Of a DNA stretch of 64,000 nucleotides, positions 10,444-19,532 are shown piece after piece. The DNA is taken from positions 310,001 through 374,000 of the forward strand of contig NZ_JABGCB010000002.1 of the NCBI RefSeq assembly GCF_013149295.1, read 5' to 3'. A program made the translations under genes and the position numbers. This stretch comes from Novosphingobium sp. SG751A. GTDB lineage: Bacteria > Pseudomonadota > Alphaproteobacteria > Sphingomonadales > Sphingomonadaceae. Under the pieces are notes generated by a model. It had not been told where the DNA came from. It did no database searches and was given only the letters and a program-made list of their open reading frames with translations. Every line of letters begins with the position of its first letter. Position 1 is the first letter of the stretch.

Positions 10444-11906
10444 TGAACTGGGCATCTTCCCTTCGCCTGGTGGCCGCTGAGGAATTCCTCAGCGTCTCCG
10501 GGCTGGTGCTCCTGCTGGTTTGCGCGTGGGCGGGTGATAAATCCGCCCGCCTGGTGACCTGGTTGGCGGTCGCGGCTCTGGCCGTGGCGGGCGTGCTGGT
10601 AGCGCCTGCGCTGTGCGGCGGCGTTTTCGGCGCCGAGGCTTCTGCCTTTTATGGCCAGTATGCAGCGGACAGCTTCTCTTCCTTTGCCAAGCTGCTGATC
10701 TATGGCGCGGCGGGCGCATCGCTGCTGGTGGCGCCCGGCTTCTTTGAACGTCAGGGCGGCTATCGGGCGGAATATCCGGTGCTGGCGTTGTTCGCTGCGC
10801 TGGGCATGGGTCTGATGGTGTCGGCCACCGACATGCTCACGCTCTATGTCGGGCTCGAAATGAACTCGCTGGCGGCCTATGTGTTGGCGGCCATGTCGCG
10901 CTCGGACGATCGTTCGCCTGAAGCGGGTCTGAAGTATTTCGTGCTGGGTTCGCTGGCCTCGGGCATTCTGCTTTTCGGCATCAGCCTCACCTATGGCTTT
11001 GCCGGCAGCACGAGCTTTGACGCCATCCACACCGCGCTGGTGGGCAAGATGTCGACCGGCTCGTTGTTTGGTCTGGTGTTCATCCTTGTCGGCCTGTCCT
11101 TCAAGATCAGCGCCGTGCCGTTCCATATGTGGACGCCTGACGTTTATGAAGGCGCGCCGACCCCGGTGACCACCTTCTTCGCCACCGCGCCCAAGGTTGC
11201 CGCTCTGGCGCTGACCATGCGTGTGACGCTGTTTGCTTTTGGCATGCAGGCGCAGGCATGGCAGCAGATCGTTGTCGCCATTTCGCTGCTCTCGATTGTC
11301 GTGGGCGCGCTGGGCGCCATCGGCCAAGGCAATATCAAGCGCCTGATGGCTTATTCTTCGATCAACAACGTCGGCTTCATGCTGATCGGTCTGGCTGCTG
11401 CCACGCCGGGCGGCGCGGCTTCGATGCTGGTTTACCTGTCTATCTATGTCGTGATGTCGATTGGTGGTTTCGTGGCGATCCTGTCGCTGCGCGACGCCGA
11501 AGGCAATTCGGTGGAAAAGATCGCCGATCTTGCGGGTCTTTCGCGCAGCAAGCCGGGTCTGGCCTTCGTGTTGGCGATGGTGATGTTCAGCCTGGCCGGC
11601 ATTCCGCCGCTCTTCGGCTTCTGGGGCAAGTTCGTGGTGTTCCAGTCGGCGGTCGCCGCCGGTCTGGTTCCGCTCGCCACGGTGGGCATCGCCGCTTCGG
11701 TGATCGGTGCTTTCTACTACCTCAAGGTGGTCAAGGTGCTGTATTTCGACGAACCGGCTGACAAGGTTGTGGGTTCGATGGACGGCGTTCATGCGGTTCT
11801 GCTCTATGGCAGCGCCATCGTGATCTCGCCCATCGGCTATCTGTTCACCGGTTGGCTGGGCGGTCTGGCTCAGTCGGCGGCGGCGGCGCTGTTCCACGCG
11901 GCCTGA
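10443..11906 (+). CDS. nuoN: NADH-quinone oxidoreductase subunit N (ND2)
   Basis: NuoN is the antiporter-like subunit nearest the quinone site. The 487-residue protein shows the family motifs FKISAVPFHMWTPDVYEGAP, YSSINNVGFMLIGLA and GIPPLFGFWGKF. At least a dozen hydrophobic segments are visible. It ends the nuo genes. birA follows 14 bases later in the same direction, so read-through into the biotin/CoA genes is likely. Confidence 0.97.
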   Translation: MNWASSLRLVAAEEFLSVSGLVLLLVCAWAGDKSARLVTWLAVAALAVAGVLVAPALCGGVFGAEASAFYGQYAADSFSSFAKLLIYGAAGASLLVAPGFFERQGGYRAEYPVLALFAALGMGLMVSATDMLTLYVGLEMNSLAAYVLAAMSRSDDRSPEAGLKYFVLGSLASGILLFGISLTYGFAGSTSFDAIHTALVGKMSTGSLFGLVFILVGLSFKISAVPFHMWTPDVYEGAPTPVTTFFATAPKVAALALTMRVTLFAFGMQAQAWQQIVVAISLLSIVVGALGAIGQGNIKRLMAYSSINNVGFMLIGLAAATPGGAASMLVYLSIYVVMSIGGFVAILSLRDAEGNSVEKIADLAGLSRSKPGLAFVLAMVMFSLAGIPPLFGFWGKFVVFQSAVAAGLVPLATVGIAASVIGAFYYLKVVKVLYFDEPADKVVGSMDGVHAVLLYGSAIVISPIGYLFTGWLGGLAQSAAAALFHAA

Positions 11907-11920
11907 GAACCTGTGCTTTG

Positions 11921-12628
11921 ATGGAAATCATCGGCCTGACCGGCTCGACCAATGCAGACCTTGCGCAAAGGCTGATATCGGGCGAGCCGGTTGCTGAAGG
12001 ACATTGGCTGATCGCCGACCGCCAAAATGCAGGGCGGGGGCGGTTGGGCCGGGTCTGGAATGACGGGCTTGGCAACTTCATGGGCTCGACCGTAGTCCGT
12101 ATCGATGCGCATCAACCGCCTGCTCCCAGCCTCGCGCTGGTGGCGGGCGTTGCCGTTCAGGCCTGTGTCGCCGATCTGGTGCCGCCGCCGCGCTGCGCCT
12201 TGCTGAAATGGCCCAATGATGTGCTGGTGGGGCAGGCCAAGGTGGCTGGGATCCTGCTGGAGGCGGTGGCCGGTTTTGTCATCGTTGGCATCGGGGTCAA
12301 TCTGGCTGGCGCGCCGCAATTGCCCGACCGCGAGACGACGGCGCTCAGCCATTATGGCCCGGCGCCTGACCGCGATGCCTTTGCCATGAAACTGGCTGCG
12401 CGCTTTGCGCAGGAACTGGCGCATTGGCGGCAATATGGCCTTTCGGCACTGGTGTATCGCTGGCTGGCCGCGGCCCATCCCATCGGCACCCCCTTGCTGG
12501 TCCGCGAGGCCGGCGGGCAGGTCATCAGCGGCAATTTTTGCGGGCTAAGCGAGGATGGGGCCTTGCGGTTGCAGCTTTCGGGCGGCACGGTCCAAACCAT
12601 TCACGCAGGCGATGTCGAACTCGCCTGA
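11921..12628 (+). CDS. birA: Biotin--[acetyl-CoA-carboxylase] ligase, catalytic form
   Basis: The enzyme activates biotin with ATP and attaches it to the carboxyl-carrier lysine of biotin-dependent carboxylases. The GSTN motif near the N-terminus, the biotinyl-AMP loop GRGRLGR at about residues 38-44, LKWPNDVLV and GIGVNL are all present. At 235 residues it lacks the N-terminal winged helix of the Escherichia coli protein, so it should not act as a repressor. The ATG at 11921 was chosen because the upstream in-frame stretch from 11852 lies inside nuoN and adds no known domain. Confidence 0.93.
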   Translation: MEIIGLTGSTNADLAQRLISGEPVAEGHWLIADRQNAGRGRLGRVWNDGLGNFMGSTVVRIDAHQPPAPSLALVAGVAVQACVADLVPPPRCALLKWPNDVLVGQAKVAGILLEAVAGFVIVGIGVNLAGAPQLPDRETTALSHYGPAPDRDAFAMKLAARFAQELAHWRQYGLSALVYRWLAAAHPIGTPLLVREAGGQVISGNFCGLSEDGALRLQLSGGTVQTIHAGDVELA

Positions 12629-12653
12629 TATAAAACAAGCGGAGAGAGGCGGC

Positions 12654-13433
12654 ATGCTGCTGGCCATTGATGTGGGCAATACCAATGTCGTCTTTGCGCT
12701 CTATGATGGGCGCGAGATGAAGACGCGTTGGCGCATTGCCACCGATCCGCGCCGCACGGCCGATGAATTCGCGGTCTGGCTGCTGCAATTGATGACGATT
12801 GAGGGTTATACCCGCGATCAGATTGCCGGGATGATCGTTTCGACCGTGGTGCCGCGCGCGCTGCATAATCTTCAGGTGCTGGCCACCAAATATTTCGACA
12901 CCGAATTGCTGGTCGCGGGCATGGGCAAGGCCGATTACGGCATTGATGTCGATGTGGATTCTCCCAAATCGCTGGGCGCGGACCGCGCCGTCAATGCAAT
13001 TGGCGCGCATGAGAAATTTCCCGGCGATCTGATCGTCGTCGATTTCGGCACGGCCACCACGATCGATCATATCGATGGACGAGGGGCCTATAAGGGCGGG
13101 ATCATCGCGCCGGGCATCAATCTTTCGCTTGACGCGCTGGTGGGCAATACGGCCAAATTGCCGCGGATCGCGATTGCAGTGCCCGAAAAACCTGGCGTGA
13201 TCGGCACCAATACCGAGGATCAGATGTTGATCGGGGTCTATTGGGGCTATGTTGCGATGATCGAGGGGTTGATCGCGCGGATGCGGGCGCAGATTGCGCG
13301 GCCGGTCACGGTGATCGCCACCGGGGGGCTGGCCGTTTTGTTCGATCATCAGCCCGGATTGTTTGACGTGGTCGAACACGACCTCACTCTTAACGGCCTG
13401 GCGTTGCTCGCCGAGCGCGCTGCCACTCGATAA
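12654..13433 (+). CDS. coaX: Type III pantothenate kinase
   Basis: CoaX phosphorylates pantothenate in the first step of coenzyme A synthesis. The 259-residue protein starts with the phosphate-binding motif IDVGNTN (residues 5-11), has GADR at 108-111 containing the presumed catalytic D110, and DFGTATTID at about 130-138, all of the acetate/sugar-kinase-like type III fold. A ribosome site GGAGAGAG precedes the ATG at 12654; an in-frame start at 12555 would overlap birA by 74 bases and is less likely. Its stop codon lies within a 15-base tandem repeat that runs into the RNase J gene. Confidence 0.95.
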   Translation: MLLAIDVGNTNVVFALYDGREMKTRWRIATDPRRTADEFAVWLLQLMTIEGYTRDQIAGMIVSTVVPRALHNLQVLATKYFDTELLVAGMGKADYGIDVDVDSPKSLGADRAVNAIGAHEKFPGDLIVVDFGTATTIDHIDGRGAYKGGIIAPGINLSLDALVGNTAKLPRIAIAVPEKPGVIGTNTEDQMLIGVYWGYVAMIEGLIARMRAQIARPVTVIATGGLAVLFDHQPGLFDVVEHDLTLNGLALLAERAATR

Positions 13434-13467
13434 ATTGGCATACGATAAATTGTCACACGATAATTGG
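13428..13467. repeat. 15-base tandem repeat at the coaX/rnj junction
   Basis: Units starting at 13428 and 13443 share CGATAAATTG, and a third, shorter unit starting at 13458 reads CGATAATTGG. A further CGATAG lies at 13475. The coaX stop TAA is in the first unit and the RNase J ribosome site overlaps the last. The repeat spacing is 15 bases, which keeps the reading frame. Confidence 0.7.
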
Positions 13468-13476
13468 AGAAGTACG

Positions 13477-15168
13477 ATAGCGCGCAAGTCTGACAACAAG
13501 GATCCGTTCACGCCCGGCAAGGAATTGCTGTTTTGCGCGCTGGGCGGGTCGGGCGAGATTGGCATGAATGTCAATCTCTATGGCGCGCATGGCAAGTGGC
13601 TGATGGTCGATCTGGGCATGACGTTTGCCGGGAATGAATATCCGGGCAGCGAACTGGTCTTTGCCGATCTGGCCTTTATCGAGGAGCGGCGCGAGGATCT
13701 GGTCGGCATCGTGCTGACCCATGCGCATGAGGATCATATCGGCGCGGTGCCCTATTTCGCTGCCGATCTGGACGTGCCGCTTTATGCCACGCCGTTCACG
13801 GCCAAGCTGGTGGCGGCAAAACTGGCCGAGGCGGGGATCGAGCGGGACGTCGAACTGAACGTCATCGACCATTTCGACCAATTCGAACTGGGGCCTTTCG
13901 GCATCCGCTATGTGCCGCTGGCGCACTCGATTGCCGAGGGGCACGCGCTGCTGATCGATACGCCCTATGGCAGGGTGTTCCACACCGGCGACTGGAAGCT
14001 GGATGATGAGCCGATCATCGGCACGCCCGCCACGCCTGCGCAATTGACCGCGATTGGCGATGAGGGCGTGCTGGCGCTGGTGTGTGACAGCACCAATGTG
14101 TTCAACCCCGCACCTTCGGGCAGCGAGGGTGAAGTGGCCCGCGCGATGAAAGAGGAGGTCGCGCGTCATAAGGGCAAGCGCGTGCTGGTCACGACCTTTG
14201 CCAGCAATGTCGCGCGTCTGCACACGCTGGGCGAGGTGGCCAAGGCGACCAACCGGCGCCTTTGCGTCTCGGGCCGCTCGCTCGACCGGATCATTCAGGC
14301 GGCCGAGGGCTGCGGTTATTTGGGCAAATTGCCCGATATTATCGACCCGGAAACCGCGATGAGTCTGCCGCGCGGGCAGGTGCTGATCGTGGCGACCGGC
14401 GGGCAGGGTGAGCCCCGCGCCGCGCTGGCCCGGATTGCCGAGAGCAACCATCCGATCAAGCTGGATGCGGGCGATGTCGTGCTGTTCTCCAGCCGCCAGA
14501 TCCCCGGCAACGAAATTGCCATCGGGCGTATCCAGAACCAATTGGCGGGCGATGGCATCACAGTCGTCACCGACCGTCAGGCCGACATCCACGTTTCCGG
14601 CCATCCGGGGCGGCCCGAGCTTGAGGCGATCTATGGCTGGCTGCGGCCACAGATCCTGATGCCCGTGCATGGCGAAATGCGCCATATGCGCGAGCAGGCC
14701 AAGGTGGGCAAAGAAAGCGGCATTCCCACACAGGTCGTGCAGAAGAACGGCGATCTGGTGCGTCTGGCGCCGGGGCGTCCGGGTAAATTTGCCGAAGTGC
14801 CCAATGGGCGCCTTGTGCTGGATGGCGATATTATTGCGCCCGCTGATGGCGAGGCGGTGGCCATGCGTCGTCGTTTGGCGTGGCATGGCGTGTTGATGGT
14901 GGCGGTGTCGGGTCGGGCCAAGCATCACGAATATGCCGCGCAGGTGGCGGGCCTCGGTCTGCCGCTGGTCGAGGATTACGACGCCTTTGTGACCGAGGCG
15001 CAGAATGATGTGATTGAGGCGCTGGGCAAGCTGCGCGGGCCTGATAAGCGCAACGAAAGCGCGATGGCCGAGGCGGCGCGTCTGGCGGCGCGACGGGCCG
15101 CAGGGCGCTGGTGCGGCAAGAAGCCGCAGGTCAAGGTGATGATGATGGTGGAGGGGCTGGATCGGTGA
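13477..15168 (+). CDS. rnj: Ribonuclease J (metallo-beta-lactamase, beta-CASP); probable ATA start
   Basis: RNase J is a 5'-3' exonuclease and endonuclease for mRNA and rRNA. Counted from 13477, the metal motif THAHEDHIGA gives H82, H84, D86 and H87; SGRSLDR and the C-terminal HVSGHPGRPEL motif of the beta-CASP part follow. No ATG lies near the expected start. A GGAGA at 13466-13470 sits six bases before an ATA codon, and the sequence after it (ARKSDNKDPF) looks like a normal N-terminus. In-frame TTG codons at 13435 and 13450 are alternatives, and an ATG at 13363 lies inside coaX. The end is certain; the start is not. Confidence 0.9.
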   Translation: MARKSDNKDPFTPGKELLFCALGGSGEIGMNVNLYGAHGKWLMVDLGMTFAGNEYPGSELVFADLAFIEERREDLVGIVLTHAHEDHIGAVPYFAADLDVPLYATPFTAKLVAAKLAEAGIERDVELNVIDHFDQFELGPFGIRYVPLAHSIAEGHALLIDTPYGRVFHTGDWKLDDEPIIGTPATPAQLTAIGDEGVLALVCDSTNVFNPAPSGSEGEVARAMKEEVARHKGKRVLVTTFASNVARLHTLGEVAKATNRRLCVSGRSLDRIIQAAEGCGYLGKLPDIIDPETAMSLPRGQVLIVATGGQGEPRAALARIAESNHPIKLDAGDVVLFSSRQIPGNEIAIGRIQNQLAGDGITVVTDRQADIHVSGHPGRPELEAIYGWLRPQILMPVHGEMRHMREQAKVGKESGIPTQVVQKNGDLVRLAPGRPGKFAEVPNGRLVLDGDIIAPADGEAVAMRRRLAWHGVLMVAVSGRAKHHEYAAQVAGLGLPLVEDYDAFVTEAQNDVIEALGKLRGPDKRNESAMAEAARLAARRAAGRWCGKKPQVKVMMMVEGLDR

Positions 15169-15452
15169 AACCGGCCTCCATCCTTGCCATCTATCTGCTT
15201 TTTTGGGTCATTTCGGCATTTCTGGTGCTGCCCTTCGGCATCCGCACGCCCGATGAGACAGGCGAGGAGCTGGTCAAGGGACAGGCCACCAGCGCGCCGG
15301 GCAATTTCCGCCCCGGCCGCGTGGCGGTCCGCGCAACGGTGGTTTCGGCCATCCTGTTCGCGCTGTTTTACGCCAATTATGTCTATGATTGGGTGCGGAT
15401 CGAGGATCTCGCACCCTTTCACATGCCCGCTTCGCTGGCGCAGGACAATTAA
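15165..15452 (+). CDS. DUF1467 family membrane protein
   Basis: The 95-residue protein begins at a GTG overlapping the RNase J stop (GTGA). Two hydrophobic segments flank a conserved PFGIRTPDETGEE motif, the hallmark of DUF1467 (YIAYLLFWV-like first helix, FALFYANYVYDW second). Its function is unknown. In alphaproteobacteria it commonly follows rnj, often before proS; here a gene on the opposite strand follows instead and their stop codons overlap in TTAA. Confidence 0.9.
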   Translation: MKPASILAIYLLFWVISAFLVLPFGIRTPDETGEELVKGQATSAPGNFRPGRVAVRATVVSAILFALFYANYVYDWVRIEDLAPFHMPASLAQDN

Positions 15453-17800
15453 GCCCTCAGGCGTTCGATCGCCTGCGCCAGCGCGACATAGAGCTTGCCC
15501 ATATCCGAGGACAGCAACGTCACCGAGATCGCATGACCATCGCGCGTCGAGAGCAGATGGCGCAGCATCGCCTCGAAATCATGGATATAGCGGTTCACAT
15601 GGGCCTGAAACGCGCCATCGCTTTCATACAGGCTAAGCACATGGCGCGCATCGCCCGTATCGAGCAGGCGTACCGCGCGGCGGGTGAAAATGCCCCGGTC
15701 GCCGCGCAGATAGGCCGCCCATGCGGTGTCGGCCACTTCGCTGTCCAGCGCGCGGGTGATGTCCACGGCCTTGGATTGCAGCGTGTCGGTGATGATCGCC
15801 ATCCGGCGTGAGAAATCGCCGTCCATGCGATCCTCGGCCTTGTCGCGCGCCTCGGCCACGCGGGTTTCGAGATGGTCGATCACGCTTTCCACCTCGCGCA
15901 GCTGATCGCGCAATTGATGCGCGGCTTCGCGGCTGATGCCCAATGCATGGGCGGCGGCCTGCTCCAACTGCCCGCTGATCTCGCCAGCCTTGAGGCGCAT
16001 CGCGCGTTCCAGCGCCGCTCCGCTCTCGCTCGACAATTGATCGACCAGCGCGGTGACGCGTGCCGCGCCATCGCTCTCGATCAGGGCGAGGGTTTGCATT
16101 ACGCTGCCGCCCAATTGGCGGATCGCTTCGCCCAATTCGCCCTGCGCGTCGCTGGCGATGCGCTGCGCCTCGCTTTCCACCTGCGCCAGATGATCGCGCA
16201 GCAGGCCCACGGCCGTATCCTGCGCGCTCAGCGCATGGCCGACGCCCAAGGCCACGCCTTGCGCCTGGTCCATCCGCTGGGCCAGCATCTCGCCCTGCGC
16301 CCCCGCTTCGACCACGATGCTGCGCAAAGCGTGAAGCCGCGTTTCAAACCCGGCCAGTTGCTCCTCGCTCTGCGCCAGCGCGGGGGGCAGCGTTTCCCGG
16401 CTGTGATGCGCCGAAGACTGGATCAATTCGAGCAGGCGAACACTCGATTCGGTCAGCTTTTCAAGGCTCCTGTCGGTCTCGCCCAGACGGCGCTCCAGCC
16501 CCTCGAGCCGCTGCTCCATCGCGCCCGATACTGCCGCATCGGCCGCCGCAATAGCCTCCAGCCGCGCTTCAGCCTGCGCAAGACGCAGGCTGGTCGCCTC
16601 GCTCATCACGCCCAGCTTGCCCGCGCGCTCGATGGCGGCATCGTGGCGCTGGGCCAATTCGCGGTCGATGCGTGACAGGTCATTGGTCAGGCGTGCCGTT
16701 GCCGCCTGCCAGTCGCCCAGCGCCACGGCCTCATTCTCGCGCAGCGAACGGCCAATCGTCGCCGCCTCGTCACGCAGAGCCGACAGGCGCGCGCGCAGCG
16801 AAGTCAGCGCCTCGGCCTCATGGGAATCGAGCTGGGCGCGGGTAGCCGCGATTTCGTCGCCCATCGCCGCCGCCCGCAGATGCAGCGCTTCGCGCGCCTC
16901 GGCCTCATGCCGCTCCAGATCCAGCGCAAAGCCGGTCGAGCGGGCCTCCAGCGCTTCGAAACGCCCGGTGATCACCGCATCCAACTGCTGCGTCCGGCTC
17001 TCCAGCGCGCTCAGACCGCTCTCGATCCGCTCGCGCAGGGCAATGACCTGCTGTTCGCTCGACTGGCCAAAATCCTGCAAACGTTCCAGACCTTTGACCA
17101 TGTCCTGAAGATGGGCATGGGCGATTCGGCCCGCATTGCCGATGTTGCTGGTGACATCCTTGGCCGCATTGGTGATGACGGGCAGATGGACGCGCAACTG
17201 TTCCATATTGGCCAGCGCGGCGGCGCTGACCGTGCCGATCATATCGACCTGCGCGCCGTTGTCGCGCACCAGTGAATCGATCCGCCCGGCGCTTTGGCCG
17301 ATGCGATCGACGGCGGTGCGCCCCAGCGCATCCAGTTCGCGCGTCTGTGCGGCCAGAAATTCGCGGGCCAGACTCAATTCGCGGTTCAGCGAGGTCAGCC
17401 GATGCTCCAGCGCCTGCGATTCGCGGCGCAGCAGCGCGGCGGCATCGCCAAAACGCCCGGCCTCGCGGCGGCTCGACCTCTGCACGATCAGATAGACCAG
17501 CGCGATCAGCAACACCGGCGGCGACCATTGCAGCGCCAGCGCGCTCCACGCCTCAGGCGCGCGCGCCGCAGCTATCGCTCCGGCGCGGCCGGCACCGAAC
17601 AGCGCACTCCATCCCAACACCAAAACCAGCGCCACCACGGGCGACAGCCATTCGGGCATTCGGCGCGGCGCAGGCCCGGCTTCATCCCAGCCGGCCTCTT
17701 CCTCGCCCCCGGTCAGCGCGTCTAAGGGTATGCCCTTATTTACTTCTTCCTCGGAAGATAGCTGGGCCTCGATGCTGTAAATGGGTGTTCCGCTCGCCAT
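15449..17800 (-). CDS. TipN-like coiled-coil membrane protein (candidate cell-pole protein)
   Basis: The protein is 783 residues from an ATG preceded by AAGGAAGG. Two hydrophobic segments near the N-terminus (SPVVALVLVLGWSALFGAG and PPVLLIALVYLIVQ) are followed by some 500 residues of heptad-like, E/A/L/R-rich helix, then a distinct C-terminal domain ending SVTLLSSDMGKLYVALAQ. This layout and that ending resemble Caulobacter TipN, which marks the new pole and helps place flagella and guide chromosome segregation. The match is from memory of the family, so the name is tentative. It diverges from an Hpt-like gene 71 bases away. An unrelated methyl-accepting or structural coiled-coil protein is the alternative. 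Confidence 0.6.
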   Translation of the reverse strand: MASGTPIYSIEAQLSSEEEVNKGIPLDALTGGEEEAGWDEAGPAPRRMPEWLSPVVALVLVLGWSALFGAGRAGAIAAARAPEAWSALALQWSPPVLLIALVYLIVQRSSRREAGRFGDAAALLRRESQALEHRLTSLNRELSLAREFLAAQTRELDALGRTAVDRIGQSAGRIDSLVRDNGAQVDMIGTVSAAALANMEQLRVHLPVITNAAKDVTSNIGNAGRIAHAHLQDMVKGLERLQDFGQSSEQQVIALRERIESGLSALESRTQQLDAVITGRFEALEARSTGFALDLERHEAEAREALHLRAAAMGDEIAATRAQLDSHEAEALTSLRARLSALRDEAATIGRSLRENEAVALGDWQAATARLTNDLSRIDRELAQRHDAAIERAGKLGVMSEATSLRLAQAEARLEAIAAADAAVSGAMEQRLEGLERRLGETDRSLEKLTESSVRLLELIQSSAHHSRETLPPALAQSEEQLAGFETRLHALRSIVVEAGAQGEMLAQRMDQAQGVALGVGHALSAQDTAVGLLRDHLAQVESEAQRIASDAQGELGEAIRQLGGSVMQTLALIESDGAARVTALVDQLSSESGAALERAMRLKAGEISGQLEQAAAHALGISREAAHQLRDQLREVESVIDHLETRVAEARDKAEDRMDGDFSRRMAIITDTLQSKAVDITRALDSEVADTAWAAYLRGDRGIFTRRAVRLLDTGDARHVLSLYESDGAFQAHVNRYIHDFEAMLRHLLSTRDGHAISVTLLSSDMGKLYVALAQAIERLRA

Positions 17801-17871
17801 CCTTCCTTGATAGCGCACAAGCCGCGTTTGGGGAAACACTGCTTTAACTTCTGCGGTGTAGTGTGTGAGAC

Positions 17872-18174
17872 ATGGCTTATGAAGCAGGTGCCCTTGACGC
17901 GACCCTCGCCGCCGCCGCTGGCGACGATCCGGTATTGATGCGCGAACTGCGCGCGAGCTTTCATGAAAGCCTCGCGCGGCAGATCGACCTGCTGCGCCGC
18001 GCGCGCTGTGATGGCAATTGGGAGGTTGCCGCAATGCGCCTCAAGGGCCTTGCCGCCAGTTTTCAGGTGTGGCCGCTGATTGCTCTGGCAGAGCAGGCAC
18101 TGGATGGCGCACCGGGCGATCCGGTCGTCCTGCGCCAGTTGCAGGCGTTTCTGGATGAATTTCCGCTGGGTTGA
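17872..18174 (+). CDS. Hpt-like protein lacking the phospho-acceptor histidine
   Basis: The 100-residue, all-helical protein carries the Hpt core signature as AAMRLKGLAASF at residues 53-64. In true Hpt domains the first residue of H-x-L-K-G is the phosphorylated histidine; here it is methionine, M55. The rest of the four-helix pattern fits (LMRELRASFHESLARQIDLL, then ALAEQALDGA). It could therefore bind a receiver or kinase without carrying phosphate. It is divergent from the TipN-like gene and upstream of a histidine kinase that also lacks its histidine. The Hpt assignment rests on the LKG helix and size. Confidence 0.65.
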   Translation: MAYEAGALDATLAAAAGDDPVLMRELRASFHESLARQIDLLRRARCDGNWEVAAMRLKGLAASFQVWPLIALAEQALDGAPGDPVVLRQLQAFLDEFPLG

Positions 18175-18272
18175 CCCTTCCGGCTTCATCCCGCCTATAG
18201 CGGCTTGGCATAATCGTTGGCCTTGATTACAACTCGCCCGGTTCGGCCAGATTGGCATTTCCGGAGAAGGTC

Positions 18273-19508
18273 TTGCGCGTTGCGCTTTTATCCCTGATTG
18301 CGCCCGTCACCGGCGATAGTGGCGGGGCAGGCGGCGCCCTCGGCGGCGCGTCTCCCATTTCGCCGCGCGGTCTGATGCGGCTTGGCGGGCATACGCTGGC
18401 GCGGCATCAACTGGCGATTGCGCTGGCGCTGGGATGCGACCGGGTGATCGTCGTGGCGCCGGGCGGGCTCGATGGCTTGCTGCCCTTGCAACATGCTGCC
18501 GAGAGCGCGGGCGCGCTGTTTCACCGTGTTTCGGGGGCGCATGGCGTCATGGGGCTGGTCAGCGCGCAGGACGAGGTGATTGCGCTGGGCGATGGCGTGC
18601 TGGCATGGCCCGATCTGGCGCAGGAATTGCTGGCGACCCCCACCGTGCTGGTACAGCCGGTTGAGCAGGGGGTGGCCGCCGGTTTCGAGCGGCTCGATTT
18701 CAACTATGCCTCGGCCGGGGCGATGCGTTTTCCGGGGCGTCTGGTCGAACGGCTTTCCGAATTGCCGGGTGATGTCGAACCTTTCGCCTGCCTTCAGCGA
18801 ATCGCTTTGCAGGGTGGTGTGCCCCAGCGCTCGGTGCCTGATGAGGTGATCGCGCAGGGGCGGTGGAACCTGCTCCATAATGAACGCGAAATTCAGGCGG
18901 TCGAACCGGACTGGATCAGCCACCATTTGTTCGAGGACGGGCTGCTCCAACCCTCCGAATGGCTGGCTGGACAGGTTGTGCGTGTGGCCGGACCTGCTTT
19001 GCTTGAGGCCGGATCGGGCGGAACGGTGGTGGCCATGGCGGCGGGCGTGCTGGCCGCGCTGGGGCTGGTTGCGGGTGGCTTTGGCGCGCTGACGTTGGGC
19101 CTGTTGCTTGTTGCGCTGGCATGGCTGGGCTTTGCCTGCGCCTCGATGTTTGGCCGTTTTGAGCGGCGTTCGCTGCGTTTGCCCCGGCCACGCCTGGCTC
19201 CTGCGGTAACGTATCGCTGGATTGTCGATGGCGTGTTGCTGGCCCTGTTGGGGCTGGCTCATGGCGAGCGGACCTATGTCGCGGGCCTGTTTGAGCCGTT
19301 GATGCTGCTGGGCCTGATCCGCCTCGTGCCTGCTGTGGTGGCGAATCGCAAAGCGGCGTGGATGGAAGACCGGGCGCTGCTGGCGCTGGTGCTTTCGCTG
19401 CTTTCGCTCTTCGGTTTGTTGCGCAATGGGCTGGCTGTGCTGGCGGTCGCGCTGTTGCTGGGCGGCATAATTATGGCCGGGCGGCAAAATCGGCTAACGT
19501 CAACTTAA
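18273..19508 (+). CDS. Uncharacterised nucleotidyltransferase-like protein with C-terminal membrane domain
   Basis: I do not recognise a named family. From a TTG at 18273 (GGAG six bases upstream) the protein has 411 residues; a TTG at 18252 would add seven. The first half resembles a GT-A/NTP-transferase fold: LGGHTLARHQLAIALALGCDRVIVVAPGG-like beta-alpha units, then EVIALGDGVLAW where a metal-binding aspartate would be, but the glycine-rich nucleotide loop is weak. The second half has about four to six hydrophobic segments (from GGTVVAMAAGVLAALGL on). Transferase-plus-membrane fusions exist in phospholipid synthesis, so such a role is possible but unproven. It is in line with the next two genes. 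Confidence 0.6.
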   Translation: MRVALLSLIAPVTGDSGGAGGALGGASPISPRGLMRLGGHTLARHQLAIALALGCDRVIVVAPGGLDGLLPLQHAAESAGALFHRVSGAHGVMGLVSAQDEVIALGDGVLAWPDLAQELLATPTVLVQPVEQGVAAGFERLDFNYASAGAMRFPGRLVERLSELPGDVEPFACLQRIALQGGVPQRSVPDEVIAQGRWNLLHNEREIQAVEPDWISHHLFEDGLLQPSEWLAGQVVRVAGPALLEAGSGGTVVAMAAGVLAALGLVAGGFGALTLGLLLVALAWLGFACASMFGRFERRSLRLPRPRLAPAVTYRWIVDGVLLALLGLAHGERTYVAGLFEPLMLLGLIRLVPAVVANRKAAWMEDRALLALVLSLLSLFGLLRNGLAVLAVALLLGGIIMAGRQNRLTST

Positions 19509-19532
19509 CTCCCTATCCACTATGGTAGGCGC

